A stretch of DNA of 32,932 bases. Origin: Hyphomicrobiales bacterium. Lineage in GTDB: Bacteria; Pseudomonadota; Alphaproteobacteria; Rhizobiales; Xanthobacteraceae. Below, in pieces: positions 7,862 to 14,987 of the stretch. The notes under the pieces are model-generated. The model saw nothing but the letters and a program-made list of their open reading frames with translations, had not been told where the DNA came from and did no database searches. The DNA is taken from assembly GCA_003164375.1 (NCBI GenBank), contig PLTE01000382.1, forward strand, positions 2,333-35,264, read 5' to 3'. The number at the start of each line of letters is the position of its first letter. The first letter of the stretch is position 1. Both the position numbers and the translations under genes were made by a program.

Positions 7862-8767
7862 TCAGGATCCTGGTTTGGTCGGAAAATAGCGGTCGAGCCA
7901 GTCGCGTAAAAGGCTCCAGACGCGTTTGGAATTCTCCGCAAACAGAAAATGATCGAGCCCACTGAACAAATGCAGCTCGCTCGGTTGGCCGGCGCGTTTG
8001 AACAGTTCGATCGACTGCTCGGTTGGCGTCACTGAATCGTTCGCCGCATGAATGAGCAAGAGCGGCCGGGGCGCAATTTTTCCCACCACCTCCTCGGCGC
8101 GGAAATCGAACATGCTCTGCGCTGTCTCGGCCGGAAACATTTCGACTGAATTGGGCGCCAGCATGCCGACCTTCTGCCGCTCCAAGCTCTCGCGAACGTG
8201 GATGGGTATCGGCACAATTTCATGGCGCGGAACCATCAGCGATTGTCCGGTCCGGACGCGATGGGCGCGCCCCTCTTCGAGCATGCTGGTGAATTTCGCC
8301 CAGGCTTCCGGCGTCGGATGCTGGCCGCGGAATTTGCGTTCGCCATGGCCCCAGCCGCCGTTCGAGATCACCGCGGCAAGCCGGGGGTTGACACCGCCGG
8401 CATAGACCGCGACCGCGCCGCCGAAACTCGAACCGATGGCGCCGATGCGGTCCGGATCGACCGCTGGATGCCGCGCGAGGAAGGACAGCGCATTGCCGAG
8501 ATCCTCCACCTGTTCGAGACAGATCACGCGACCGAACTCGCCCGCGCTGTTGCCGCAGCCGCGCATATCGAAGCGTAACGTGACATAGCCGAAATCGCTG
8601 AGCACGCGTGTTGGCGCCAACACGCTCGGGCTTTCACTATTCGAACCGAAGCCATGCAGCACCAGGAAAGCCGCGCACCGCTGCGACGGCTGAAAGCCTT
8701 CCGGCAGGCCGAGCACACCATGCAGGCGCAAGCCCGCGGATTGAAAGCTGACGACTTGTTCTTTCAT
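7862..8767 (-). CDS. Alpha/beta hydrolase (S9/dienelactone-hydrolase-like serine hydrolase)
   Basis: A 301-residue Ser hydrolase without a signal peptide. It has HGFGSNSES (oxyanion region, from residue 38), FDMRGCGNSAG, the elbow GSSFGG with Ser114, the acid Asp244 (ANDSVTP) and base His273 (LDHFLF). This pattern fits cytoplasmic esterase or acyl-peptidase-like hydrolases often annotated as S9 or OsmC-associated hydrolases. The substrate is unknown. The segment about residues 147-205 is an extended lid with many charged residues. It lies downstream of the patatin gene on the same strand, separated by 44 bases, so the two may form a lipid or ester hydrolase pair. Confidence 0.87.
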   Translation of the reverse strand: MKEQVVSFQSAGLRLHGVLGLPEGFQPSQRCAAFLVLHGFGSNSESPSVLAPTRVLSDFGYVTLRFDMRGCGNSAGEFGRVICLEQVEDLGNALSFLARHPAVDPDRIGAIGSSFGGAVAVYAGGVNPRLAAVISNGGWGHGERKFRGQHPTPEAWAKFTSMLEEGRAHRVRTGQSLMVPRHEIVPIPIHVRESLERQKVGMLAPNSVEMFPAETAQSMFDFRAEEVVGKIAPRPLLLIHAANDSVTPTEQSIELFKRAGQPSELHLFSGLDHFLFAENSKRVWSLLRDWLDRYFPTKPGS

Positions 8768-8811
8768 ACTGCGTGAGACGAATAAATCTCCTCCTTCATG
8801 CCCGGCCAGCT

Positions 8812-10002
8812 CTATCGCGACTGATCTTCGCCGACGTCGAAGGTGCGCACGCCTTCGAGCCGGTCCGGAAGTTCAAGCACCTGTGGATTTGCCAGCGTTT
8901 GGCGGGCATTGTGGTAGCCGCTTTCCCAGTGCTCCTCCATCGTGCGCCGAGAGAACTCGAAGTCCTTCGCGATTCCTTCGTAACTTCTGGCGCGATAAAT
9001 CAGGTGCACAATATTGCACACTCTATCGTCTGCTTCGCTGGCAAGTAGTGTTACATCCTCGTTATTGTGCAACGCTTCCGGAAGTTGTTTTAGGACATTT
9101 GCAACGGCAATTCGAAGCTTCTGGACCTTCTTGTATTGATCGGTTGCCGCACGGTTCCGGCTCGAATACACGATCTCTTTCTGGCGCACTTCGACTTCTA
9201 ACAAATCCTTCGGCAGTTCGCCGCGCGCATTCCAGAGGTCGACCTGAAACGCCAGCGTGTCGCGCCGCGGACGGCTGTCGAGCACCCATTGCAACGGCGT
9301 ATTGGAAATAAGTCCGCCATCCCAGTAATGCTGTCCATCTACTTCGGTCGCCGGAAAGCCAGGCGGCAAGGAGCCGCTTGCAATGACATGTTCGACACGG
9401 ATCCGATGGGTCGTCGAGTCAAAGTAAGTAAAATTTCCGCTGCAGATGTCCACCGCACCGATGCTAAGGCGCGGGTGCCCCACGTTGATCCGATCAAAAT
9501 CGATCAGTCGCTCGAGCGTAGCCTTCAGTGGCGTGGTATCGTAGTAACTCGCCTTGGTAGTGCCGCTGCGCGGCCAAAACATTGCCGGCGGGAGGCGCGG
9601 AACGAAAAAATTCGGAGCACCAAACAGCAGGATGCTCAAGGCCTGGGCTTGATTGACGACCTGACGATGGAAGTTGTCGCGCAGCTCGAAGAGCTTGAAG
9701 TCTGGAATTCCCAGAGGAGATGCGCTAACGGTCTCCCAGAATTCACGCAAGCGCGCGACGCGCCGATCAGGCGGGTTGCCGGCGATGATCGCCGAATTGA
9801 TCGCCCCAATTGAAATTCCGGCGACCCAATCCGGGTGCAGATCCGCTTCGGCCAAGGCCTGATAGACTCCTGCCTGATAAGAGCCGAGGGCGCCGCCGCC
9901 CTGCAGCAACAAGACAATCTGCTCGAAGGGCGTACGCTTCCCGTCCGCAGACTTTGCGGGCGGCACGGTTGGATCGGGCATGTCGGAATGGAGCCTGGCC
10001 AT
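8812..10002 (-). CDS. Patatin-like phospholipase with DUF3734 C-terminus
   Basis: A 396-residue patatin-like acyl hydrolase. The oxyanion motif QGGGALGSYQAGVY starts at residue 35, the nucleophile elbow is GISIG with Ser64, and the catalytic Asp is Asp228 in YWDGGLISNTPLQ. The C-terminal half (about 240-396) matches DUF3734, which is commonly fused to this patatin branch in alphaproteobacteria. The family cleaves acyl chains from phospholipids, or polyhydroxybutyrate-type esters in some members. There is no signal peptide, so it probably acts on the cytoplasmic face of the membrane. It lies 44 bases upstream of the Ser hydrolase gene on the same strand. Confidence 0.92.
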   Translation of the reverse strand: MARLHSDMPDPTVPPAKSADGKRTPFEQIVLLLQGGGALGSYQAGVYQALAEADLHPDWVAGISIGAINSAIIAGNPPDRRVARLREFWETVSASPLGIPDFKLFELRDNFHRQVVNQAQALSILLFGAPNFFVPRLPPAMFWPRSGTTKASYYDTTPLKATLERLIDFDRINVGHPRLSIGAVDICSGNFTYFDSTTHRIRVEHVIASGSLPPGFPATEVDGQHYWDGGLISNTPLQWVLDSRPRRDTLAFQVDLWNARGELPKDLLEVEVRQKEIVYSSRNRAATDQYKKVQKLRIAVANVLKQLPEALHNNEDVTLLASEADDRVCNIVHLIYRARSYEGIAKDFEFSRRTMEEHWESGYHNARQTLANPQVLELPDRLEGVRTFDVGEDQSR

Positions 10003-10031
10003 GTCGTAACGTCACTTTCCACAGCCACTAC

Positions 10032-10049
10032 TCCGGATCAAGACCGGGC
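10032..10049. repeat. Degraded REP-like element
   Basis: GGATCAAGACCGGG here matches the centre of the palindrome at 7831-7853 except for one base. Only a short CCGG/CCGG pairing remains. It lies in the 69-base gap between the histidine kinase stop and the patatin start. Confidence 0.25.
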
Positions 10050-10071
10050 CAGGCCTTTTTCTCGATACGCG

Positions 10072-11700
10072 TTAGACCCCCTCGGCCTGGCTCGCCGTCG
10101 CCGCGGGCGGCGCCGGCCATCGCTCGTGGGTGAGCGGCACCTGCATTTTAACGGTAAGCCCCTTGCGCGAAAAGGTACGCGTCACTTCTCCGTTGAGCTG
10201 GCGTTCGATGACGAGGTCGATCAGCCGTGAGCCGAAGCCGACACGCCGGGGCCGCCGTGCCGGCGGTCCGTTCTTCTCGACCCAATTGAACGTCATGGTC
10301 ATGCCGCGCTGACTGCGGTTTACTGACCAGCTTAGGTCGAGCTGGCCCTTGGGACGCGACAGGCTGCCGTGTTTGATCGCATTGGCCACGAGCTCATGCA
10401 GGGCCGCGTTCAAATTAAAAACCGGATCCGGCTCAAGATCGATATTCGGGCCTTCGAACGAGGCTCGGTCGATGTAAGGTCCAAGCACGACATAAAGCAG
10501 CTCCATAATCGGGATCGACTTCCAACCGCCTTCGGTGATCAGGCGGTGGGCATTGGCCATGGCAAGCACGCGCGCCTGGTACTTGCTGGTGAGGTCGGCG
10601 ATGCTTTTCGATGTTTTGGCCGTCTGCGAGAATAGCGCCAGTAATTGCGAAAATAGATTCCCGGAGCGGTGGCGCATGTCCCGGATCATCAATTCGTGGC
10701 GCTGCTCGAGCTGGCGGCGTTGAATGGCGCCGGCCAGGAGGTTGCCGACGGCAGCGAGGAACGAAATATCTTGCGCACTGAATTGGCGCTTTCTGGTGGT
10801 GCAGACACCGAGAATGCCATACGCGCGGCCGTCGCGACCGGCGATCGTCACGTTCACGCCGCTCATGCAACGGTGGTCGGTCAAGTAGGAGGCGACTTCG
10901 AACCTGTCTTCGCTGGCTAAATCGGCGATGACGACCGGAACGCTGGAATCGAGCGTGAAGCGGGCAAATGTATTGGGCGCCGTCGTCGTCAAAATCGTGC
11001 CGACGAGGTCCGTCTTCCAGCCGAAGCCGGCGCGCAACAAAAGTTCGCTGTCGCCGGGGAGGAGTTCTAGGATTTTGACGAAATCGACCACCAGCGTAAG
11101 GGCGACCGTGCTCACGGCATCATTGAGAAGCCGCTCAAGATCGGGTTCGGCGAGCGCGCGCTCGCCGAGCTGTGCCAATGCCTCGTGCTGCTTGGCGCGG
11201 CTGCGCAGCTCATTTTCAAGACGAACCCGTTCGGTCACGTCATAGCAAAGGCCGACCATGCCCATCGGTGCTCCGCTTTCGGCAAGGACCGTTCCGGTCG
11301 CTTCAAGCCAGCATTCGTCGCGACCGTCGCAGCACGGCGTCCGGTAGCGTGCACGGAACGTTGATCGGGTGCGCAGCGCCTGTTGCAGCGCCATTTCCAC
11401 ATCGGCCCGATCATCGCGATCGATGGCGGCGATGAAGCCTGCATAGCTGCCGTCGAAGCTGCCGGACGACATGCCGTACAGCGCCTCAAGATTGCTCGAC
11501 CACGTCACAGTGCTAGCGGCGCTGTCCCAGAACCAGACACCGATCGGCGCGGATTCCAACGCGGCGCGAACCGTCGCAAAATTCGGAAAGAATTCCTTTG
11601 CAAACTCATTGGCGGCGCTTACTGCGATCTTGTCCACCGACCGATCGTTTGGCGCAATCAATTCCAACTTGCTCGTATCAGGCATGTGTTTCTCGGACAT
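10072..11700 (-). CDS. PAS-GAF sensor histidine kinase of the HWE family
   Basis: A 542-residue soluble sensor kinase with no membrane segments. Order of domains: PAS (about 43-163, with the PAC-like end VGLCYDVTERV), GAF (about 173-328), then an HWE kinase core. The phospho-accepting His344 lies in RDMRHRSGN. The ATP-binding N box is HELVANAIKHGSLS. The W-x-E that gives the family its name is Trp473-Val-Glu475, followed by GFGSRLIDLV. HWE and HisKA_2 kinases are the usual phosphodonors for PhyR in alphaproteobacteria, and phyR lies 2 kb away, so this is a good candidate PhyR kinase (inference). ATG 11700 is preferred because GAAGG lies 7 bases upstream; ATG 11706 is the alternative. Confidence 0.92.
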   Translation of the reverse strand: MSEKHMPDTSKLELIAPNDRSVDKIAVSAANEFAKEFFPNFATVRAALESAPIGVWFWDSAASTVTWSSNLEALYGMSSGSFDGSYAGFIAAIDRDDRADVEMALQQALRTRSTFRARYRTPCCDGRDECWLEATGTVLAESGAPMGMVGLCYDVTERVRLENELRSRAKQHEALAQLGERALAEPDLERLLNDAVSTVALTLVVDFVKILELLPGDSELLLRAGFGWKTDLVGTILTTTAPNTFARFTLDSSVPVVIADLASEDRFEVASYLTDHRCMSGVNVTIAGRDGRAYGILGVCTTRKRQFSAQDISFLAAVGNLLAGAIQRRQLEQRHELMIRDMRHRSGNLFSQLLALFSQTAKTSKSIADLTSKYQARVLAMANAHRLITEGGWKSIPIMELLYVVLGPYIDRASFEGPNIDLEPDPVFNLNAALHELVANAIKHGSLSRPKGQLDLSWSVNRSQRGMTMTFNWVEKNGPPARRPRRVGFGSRLIDLVIERQLNGEVTRTFSRKGLTVKMQVPLTHERWPAPPAATASQAEGV

Positions 11701-11719
11701 GGTCATGCCTTCATTGTCA

Positions 11720-11736
11720 CGGATTTTACAAATCCG
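11720..11736. promoter_or_regulatory. 17-base perfect palindrome upstream of the histidine kinase
   Basis: CGGATTT-TAC-AAATCCG is a perfect 7-3-7 inverted repeat 19 bases upstream of the kinase start codon. Its position suits an operator or an mRNA hairpin in the 5' leader. No U-tract follows on either strand, so it is not an intrinsic terminator. No specific regulator can be named. Confidence 0.35.
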
Positions 11737-11888
11737 CCTTGGGCGCCTCAGGTAAAGATTGTGGTTGGTGATGACAATGGAAAGAGGCCGAAGCACGTTT
11801 CATGCGCTTCGGCCGCGGCAATGCACAGCGACAAAACTGTTCCAGCGGGGCTTTTCTGCCCCGCCGCGGAAAGTTCCGGGTAAGCGCC

Positions 11889-12656
11889 TCAATAGATTCC
11901 GGCGAGCGCAGCGCGCCGCGCCATTGTGGCGCTCGGCGGCTCGGGATCAACAGCCGGCCGGACAGCGATCTGGGCCATCATCGGACCACCATGGCCATCA
12001 TCGATGGAGACTTGTCCTCGATCGCTCGGCAGCACCATCACTTTGGTGCCGACGCCAACGCGGTCGTAAAGGTCCATCACGTCGGCGTTTTGCAGCCGGA
12101 TGCAGCCACTCGATACGTGCTTGCCAATCGTGGTTGGATCGTTAGTGCCGTGAATCCGATAATCGGTGTTGCCGAGATAAAGCGCACGCGCACCCAGCGG
12201 ATTGCCGGGACCGCCGCCGACCCAGCGTGGCAAGTAAGGCTGCCGGGCAACCATTTCTGCCGGCGGAATCCAGTCCGGCCACTCGGCCTTGCGCGAGATC
12301 GTCTCGACGCCGGACCAGGTAAAGCCTTGACGTCCGACACCGATGCCGTAACGCAGCGCTTTGCCGTCGCCGAGCGTCAGATAAAGGAAGGTATGCGCGG
12401 TATCGATGATGACGGTGCCCGCCGGTTCGACGCTCGGATATGCCACAACCTGCCGACGTAGCGGCGCCGGAAGTTCGTCCGGCGTCACGTCGCCCGGTGG
12501 CTGGTCTTGCGGCGCATATTGCGGGAAGGCGGGTTCGTAGCGCGGCGCTGACGTGTAATTCAGAGACTGCGCGGTGGCCGGAACGCCGGGCGCCACAAAA
12601 ATGCCTACCAACAGGATCGCACTGCAAAAATGCCACAACCGTTTATTCGCTGACAT
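11889..12656 (-). CDS. Exported L,D-transpeptidase (YkuD domain)
   Basis: A 255-residue exported enzyme. The N-terminus (MSANKRLWHF... to PATA, about 1-29) is a Sec signal peptide. A Pro-rich stretch (about 35-65) leads into the YkuD domain. The catalytic motif reads HGTNDPTTIGKHVSSGCIRL, with His169, His180 and Cys185. Such enzymes form 3-3 cross-links in peptidoglycan or attach proteins to it. ATG 12656 is chosen because GGGAG lies 6 bases upstream and the signal peptide begins there; an ATG at 12707 would add a charged extension. Placement inside the stress-response island suggests a link to envelope stress, though I found no EcfG promoter directly ahead of it. Confidence 0.92.
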   Translation of the reverse strand: MSANKRLWHFCSAILLVGIFVAPGVPATAQSLNYTSAPRYEPAFPQYAPQDQPPGDVTPDELPAPLRRQVVAYPSVEPAGTVIIDTAHTFLYLTLGDGKALRYGIGVGRQGFTWSGVETISRKAEWPDWIPPAEMVARQPYLPRWVGGGPGNPLGARALYLGNTDYRIHGTNDPTTIGKHVSSGCIRLQNADVMDLYDRVGVGTKVMVLPSDRGQVSIDDGHGGPMMAQIAVRPAVDPEPPSATMARRAALAGIY

Positions 12657-12904
12657 GACACGCTCCCGTGCTGAAATGCCGTTCTCATTTTCATCAATCA
12701 TCGACAAGCCGGGAAGGTTCCGTAGTACGGACCAAACAACTAGTCGCCTTCGACACCGAGCGTCGGGGGCGCCCTGCTCGTCAATTCGTTTTTGATGATA
12801 GTCTCCGACGCGGCTGCGCCGGCGCTTCGCTGTCGCAACTGCAACTGTTCCAGCCGCAACGCGAGGATGCGATGGGCGGAATCATTCAAACAGACAGCGC
12901 ACCA

Positions 12905-13231
12905 TTATGTCGTACAACGGCCGTAGACATGGGCCAATCGCGGCGACGCAATCGGCGAGAAGGCGGCGTCGCAGCCATCGGGAATTTCTTCGGGCGCCTG
13001 CCGAGTCAGTTGCAAGACCGACCCGCGGCGCACCGCCGAGTTGATTTGCGCAGAGAGCGGCAATCGATTGCCCTTGAATGCGCGGTTTACAGAGACCGCG
13101 GGGGTCCCAACGGTAAGACCCGCGCCCGCAGTCGGATCGGCGCTTAAGAATGGGAGGAGGCCGACGAAGAGCAAAGCAACCGCAGTCATGCCCAGCGCGC
13201 CGGCGATGCGAACAAACAACAGCTTGGCCAT
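12905..13231 (-). CDS. Small exported protein, putative general-stress-response member
   Basis: A 108-residue protein. Residues 1-30 have two basic residues and then a long hydrophobic run (GALGMTAVALLFVGLLPFL), a signal peptide or anchor. The rest is short and polar, with KGNRLPLSAQ (consensus in relatives KGDRLPL) and a C-terminal block IPDGCDAAFSPIASPRLAHVYGRCTT with two Cys residues that could form a disulfide. I recognise this as a conserved Rhizobiales pattern without a known function. ATG 13231 has GGAG 7 bases upstream. An EcfG-type promoter stands 91 bases upstream (13322-13346), so the gene is probably induced by PhyR-EcfG signalling. Confidence 0.75.
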   Translation of the reverse strand: MAKLLFVRIAGALGMTAVALLFVGLLPFLSADPTAGAGLTVGTPAVSVNRAFKGNRLPLSAQINSAVRRGSVLQLTRQAPEEIPDGCDAAFSPIASPRLAHVYGRCTT

Positions 13232-13321
13232 CGGACTTCTCCGCCGCGCCGAACCGATCGTGGTCACGATCGTTCGGGATGCACGAAAAGCCCCTCAAGC
13301 TGACCACCACACCGACGACTC

Positions 13322-13346
13322 AACGTGCGGTGCGACGCTAGGTTCC
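13322..13346 (-). promoter_or_regulatory. EcfG-type promoter for the small exported protein
   Basis: Read on the minus strand: GGAAC (13346-13342), 16 bases, CGTT (13325-13322). This is a full match to the EcfG consensus GGAAC-N16/17-CGTT known from Methylobacterium and Bradyrhizobium. Transcription would begin near 13315, leaving a leader of roughly 85 bases before ATG 13231. Confidence 0.7.
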
Positions 13347-13453
13347 GGCAACACGGCGAGTCACCGACTCGTGATGGCGCCTGGCCGTCATAGCGCGACC
13401 GGCGACGCTCGGTCCGGATCGATAAGGAACAAAGAACAGAGTCAGGGCTTGTT

Positions 13454-13545
13454 ATGCCGGACGGCCATTCTTCCCCCCTCCCCCCGTGCTTGGCCGGCCA
13501 TGTTGGGCGCAACCGATATGCCGATCGGTTGCGCCTTAATTTTTT
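13454..13545 (+). ncRNA. Candidate small RNA with C-rich loop and rho-independent terminator
   Basis: The 3' end is firm: a terminator hairpin at 13506-13535 with TTAATTTTTT on the plus strand, and no plus-strand gene upstream of it. Just before it, CGGCCA (13462-13467) pairs with TGGCCG (13491-13496), exposing a 23-base loop that holds CCCCCCTCCCCCC (13473-13485). C-rich loops that pair with Shine-Dalgarno sequences are typical of alphaproteobacterial regulatory RNAs, including GsrN of the Caulobacter stress response. The 5' end is uncertain. A perfect GGAAC stands at 13426-13430, but no CGTT follows at 16 or 17 bases (GCTT at 16, TGTT at 19). The only competing explanation is a chance hairpin. 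Confidence 0.55.
13506..13545 (+). terminator. Rho-independent terminator (plus strand)
   Basis: GGCGCAACCGAT (13506-13517) and ATCGGTTGCGCC (13524-13535) form a perfect 12-pair stem with a 6-base loop. TTAATTTTTT follows at 13536-13545. The U-tract is only on the plus strand; on the minus strand the stem is followed by CAACATGG, so it does not suit phyR termination. Confidence 0.85.
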
Positions 13546-13646
13546 GGCTTCTTCTTTCCAGGGCGCCGCAATCCGTCTTCGCTCGCCGGACGCGTTTCGA
13601 CGGGTATCAGTCCACCAAAGTGAGAAGCGCGCGGCGGATAGCCACA

Positions 13647-13720
13647 AGCCCGAAATCCATATCCACGATGGTGGTTATGGATTCCGGGCTCCGCGCATTC
13701 GCTCCGCCTTGGAATGACGA
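13647..13720. repeat. REP-like double palindrome downstream of phyR
   Basis: Two 20-base arms, 13647-13666 and 13671-13690, are inverted copies with 18 of 20 positions pairing and a 4-base GATG loop. The right arm continues into a second imperfect palindrome, from ATTCCGGGC (13681-13689) to TTGGAATGACG (13709-13719). ATTCCGGG...GGAATGACG is a common form of intergenic repeat in Bradyrhizobium-like genomes. It starts 18 bases beyond the phyR stop and may stabilise the phyR mRNA 3' end. Confidence 0.6.
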
Positions 13721-13738
13721 TGAGCAGAGTTTGGTCGA

Positions 13739-14557
13739 TTACAACGTCGCTTGGCGCTCGGTCGGCTTGCGCTCGCGTTGCCGCGCCTTGCGACCGAAGA
13801 ACAGAGCCTGGCTCACTACGGCGGACACTACCGCGACCTGGAACGGTTTTGCGATCAGGAAGGCCGGCTCAGGCCGTTGGCCGGTCAGGAACCGCTCCGG
13901 GTAAGCGGTGATGAAGATCACCGGCACTTCGAACGAGCCGAGCAGTTCGTTGACGGCATCGAGGCCGGAACTGCCGTCGGCGAGCTGAATGTCGGCGAGA
14001 ATCAGCCCCGGCCGCTGGTGTTTGGCCAGCGCCAGTGCCTCGCTGTGGGTACGCGCAATGCCGATAACGTTATGACCGAGACTTTCGACCAGCGCCTCGA
14101 TATCCATGGCGATGAAGGTCTCGTCCTCGATGATGAGGACATCGGTCGCGATTTCCGCCGCAAGCTCGCGGCCGGATTCCTCGACCAGACCGCGCAGCGT
14201 CTGCAGATCACAGTCGAGCACTTCGGCAGCGTCCTCCTCGGAGAAGCCTTCGAGCGCGACCAGCAGAAAAGCCTGGCGGGGCCGCGGCGTGATCTGAGTC
14301 AGGTGCTGCTCCGGCGGCAGGATGATCTCGCTCGCTTCGGGCGTGCCATTTACCGCCACGGAATTCCAGATTTTGGTGAATAGGCGATAGAGGGCAATCC
14401 GTGAGTTCGAGCCCGATTGCAGGATTTTGGGGCTAGCGATCAGCGATTCGACAGTGGCGACGACGTAGGCGTCCCCGGAGACCTGACTGCCGGTCAAGGC
14501 CCGAGCGTAGCGGCGCAGTGACGGCAAGTGCTGCAGTACGGCTTGTGAGGTAGACAC
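13739..14557 (-). CDS. phyR: PhyR, anti-anti-sigma response regulator of the general stress response
   Basis: A 272-residue PhyR. Residues about 1-125 are the sigma-factor-like domain (HLPSLRRYARALTGSQ, then FLLVALEGFSEEDAAEVL). Residues about 138-258 are the receiver, with acidic Glu144-Asp145, phospho-accepting Asp189 (LADIQ), FITAYPE and the AKPF Lys. When phosphorylated, PhyR binds NepR and frees EcfG. I place the start at GTG 14557, preceded by AGGGGAGGG 4 bases away. The longer reading from ATG 14611 is ruled out because its own EcfG promoter has its -10 at 14600-14597, downstream of that codon. It is divergent from nepR-ecfG, the usual alphaproteobacterial arrangement. Confidence 0.95.
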   Translation of the reverse strand: MSTSQAVLQHLPSLRRYARALTGSQVSGDAYVVATVESLIASPKILQSGSNSRIALYRLFTKIWNSVAVNGTPEASEIILPPEQHLTQITPRPRQAFLLVALEGFSEEDAAEVLDCDLQTLRGLVEESGRELAAEIATDVLIIEDETFIAMDIEALVESLGHNVIGIARTHSEALALAKHQRPGLILADIQLADGSSGLDAVNELLGSFEVPVIFITAYPERFLTGQRPEPAFLIAKPFQVAVVSAVVSQALFFGRKARQRERKPTERQATL

Positions 14558-14596
14558 GGCACCCTCCCCTTCCACGATGCTGAGGTTACTGGCAAA

Positions 14597-14621
14597 AACG
14601 CCGCAGCGCAAAAAAAGTTCC
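14597..14621 (-). promoter_or_regulatory. EcfG-type promoter for phyR
   Basis: Minus-strand GGAAC (14621-14617), 16 bases, CGTT (14600-14597). Transcription would start near 14590, about 33 bases before the GTG start, with the strong GGGGAGGG Shine-Dalgarno at 14569-14562. This shows autoregulation of phyR by EcfG and fixes the phyR start. Confidence 0.8.
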
Positions 14622-14638
14622 CAAGCGTGTTCCTGGGC

Positions 14639-14664
14639 GGAACCATGGGGGCTGTCAGTGCGTT
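14639..14664 (+). promoter_or_regulatory. EcfG-type promoter for nepR-ecfG
   Basis: Plus-strand GGAAC (14639-14643), 17 bases, CGTT (14661-14664). Its -35 is separated by 17 bases from that of the divergent phyR promoter. The transcription start would be near 14671, upstream of both candidate nepR start codons. Confidence 0.78.
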
Positions 14665-14704
14665 AGCGCGCAATGGTAGGTCACCAGAGGGTGGGACCGG
14701 CAAG

Positions 14705-14968
14705 ATGGGTGATCGGGGGAAAGACGACGATATGAAGCACCGCAAGACCAACCTAGAGCCATTAGAGCCGGTCGCGGAGAAGCCGGAAAGCCATAACCCC
14801 ATGGGCAGATCAGTCACTTCCCAAAAGCCCGAAGCCCGCCTGGGCCGCGAGGTTCAGGCTCGGATCGGCCAGCAATTGCGCGCCATGTACAACGACGTGG
14901 TTAGTCAGGGCGTGCCGCAGCATCTTACTGATCTGGTCCGGCGGTTGGGCGACCAAGAAGCCGAGTAA
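14705..14968 (+). CDS. nepR: NepR, anti-sigma factor of EcfG
   Basis: An 87-residue anti-sigma factor. The C-terminal core, from ARIGQQLRAMYNDVVSQGVP to LVRRLGDQ, is the two-helix NepR signature that clamps EcfG and is in turn captured by phosphorylated PhyR. The N-terminal half is charged and probably disordered, as usual in NepR. ATG 14705 is given as the start; ATG 14732 (MKHRKTN) is an almost equally good choice and has GGGGGA 11 bases upstream. Codons before 14671 are excluded by the EcfG promoter. ecfG begins 19 bases downstream, so the two form one operon. Confidence 0.88.
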   Translation: MGDRGKDDDMKHRKTNLEPLEPVAEKPESHNPMGRSVTSQKPEARLGREVQARIGQQLRAMYNDVVSQGVPQHLTDLVRRLGDQEAE

Positions 14969-14987
14969 TAGTGAACGAGGCACGCGC

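Noticed and set aside
12717..12721. Minus-strand GGAAC upstream of the L,D-transpeptidase
   Set aside because: No CGTT at 16 or 17 bases on the minus strand, so no EcfG promoter can be claimed.
13426..13453. EcfG promoter for the candidate sRNA
   Set aside because: GGAAC is perfect but the 16-base position reads GCTT and TGTT occurs only at 19 bases; kept as a remark, not annotated.
13506..13535. Hairpin as the phyR terminator
   Set aside because: The U-tract is on the plus strand only; read on the minus strand, CAACATGG follows the stem.
13264..13647. 127-residue minus-strand open frame between the small exported protein and phyR
   Set aside because: It crosses the EcfG promoter at 13322-13346 and the terminator at 13506-13545, and the product is Arg-rich with no motif.
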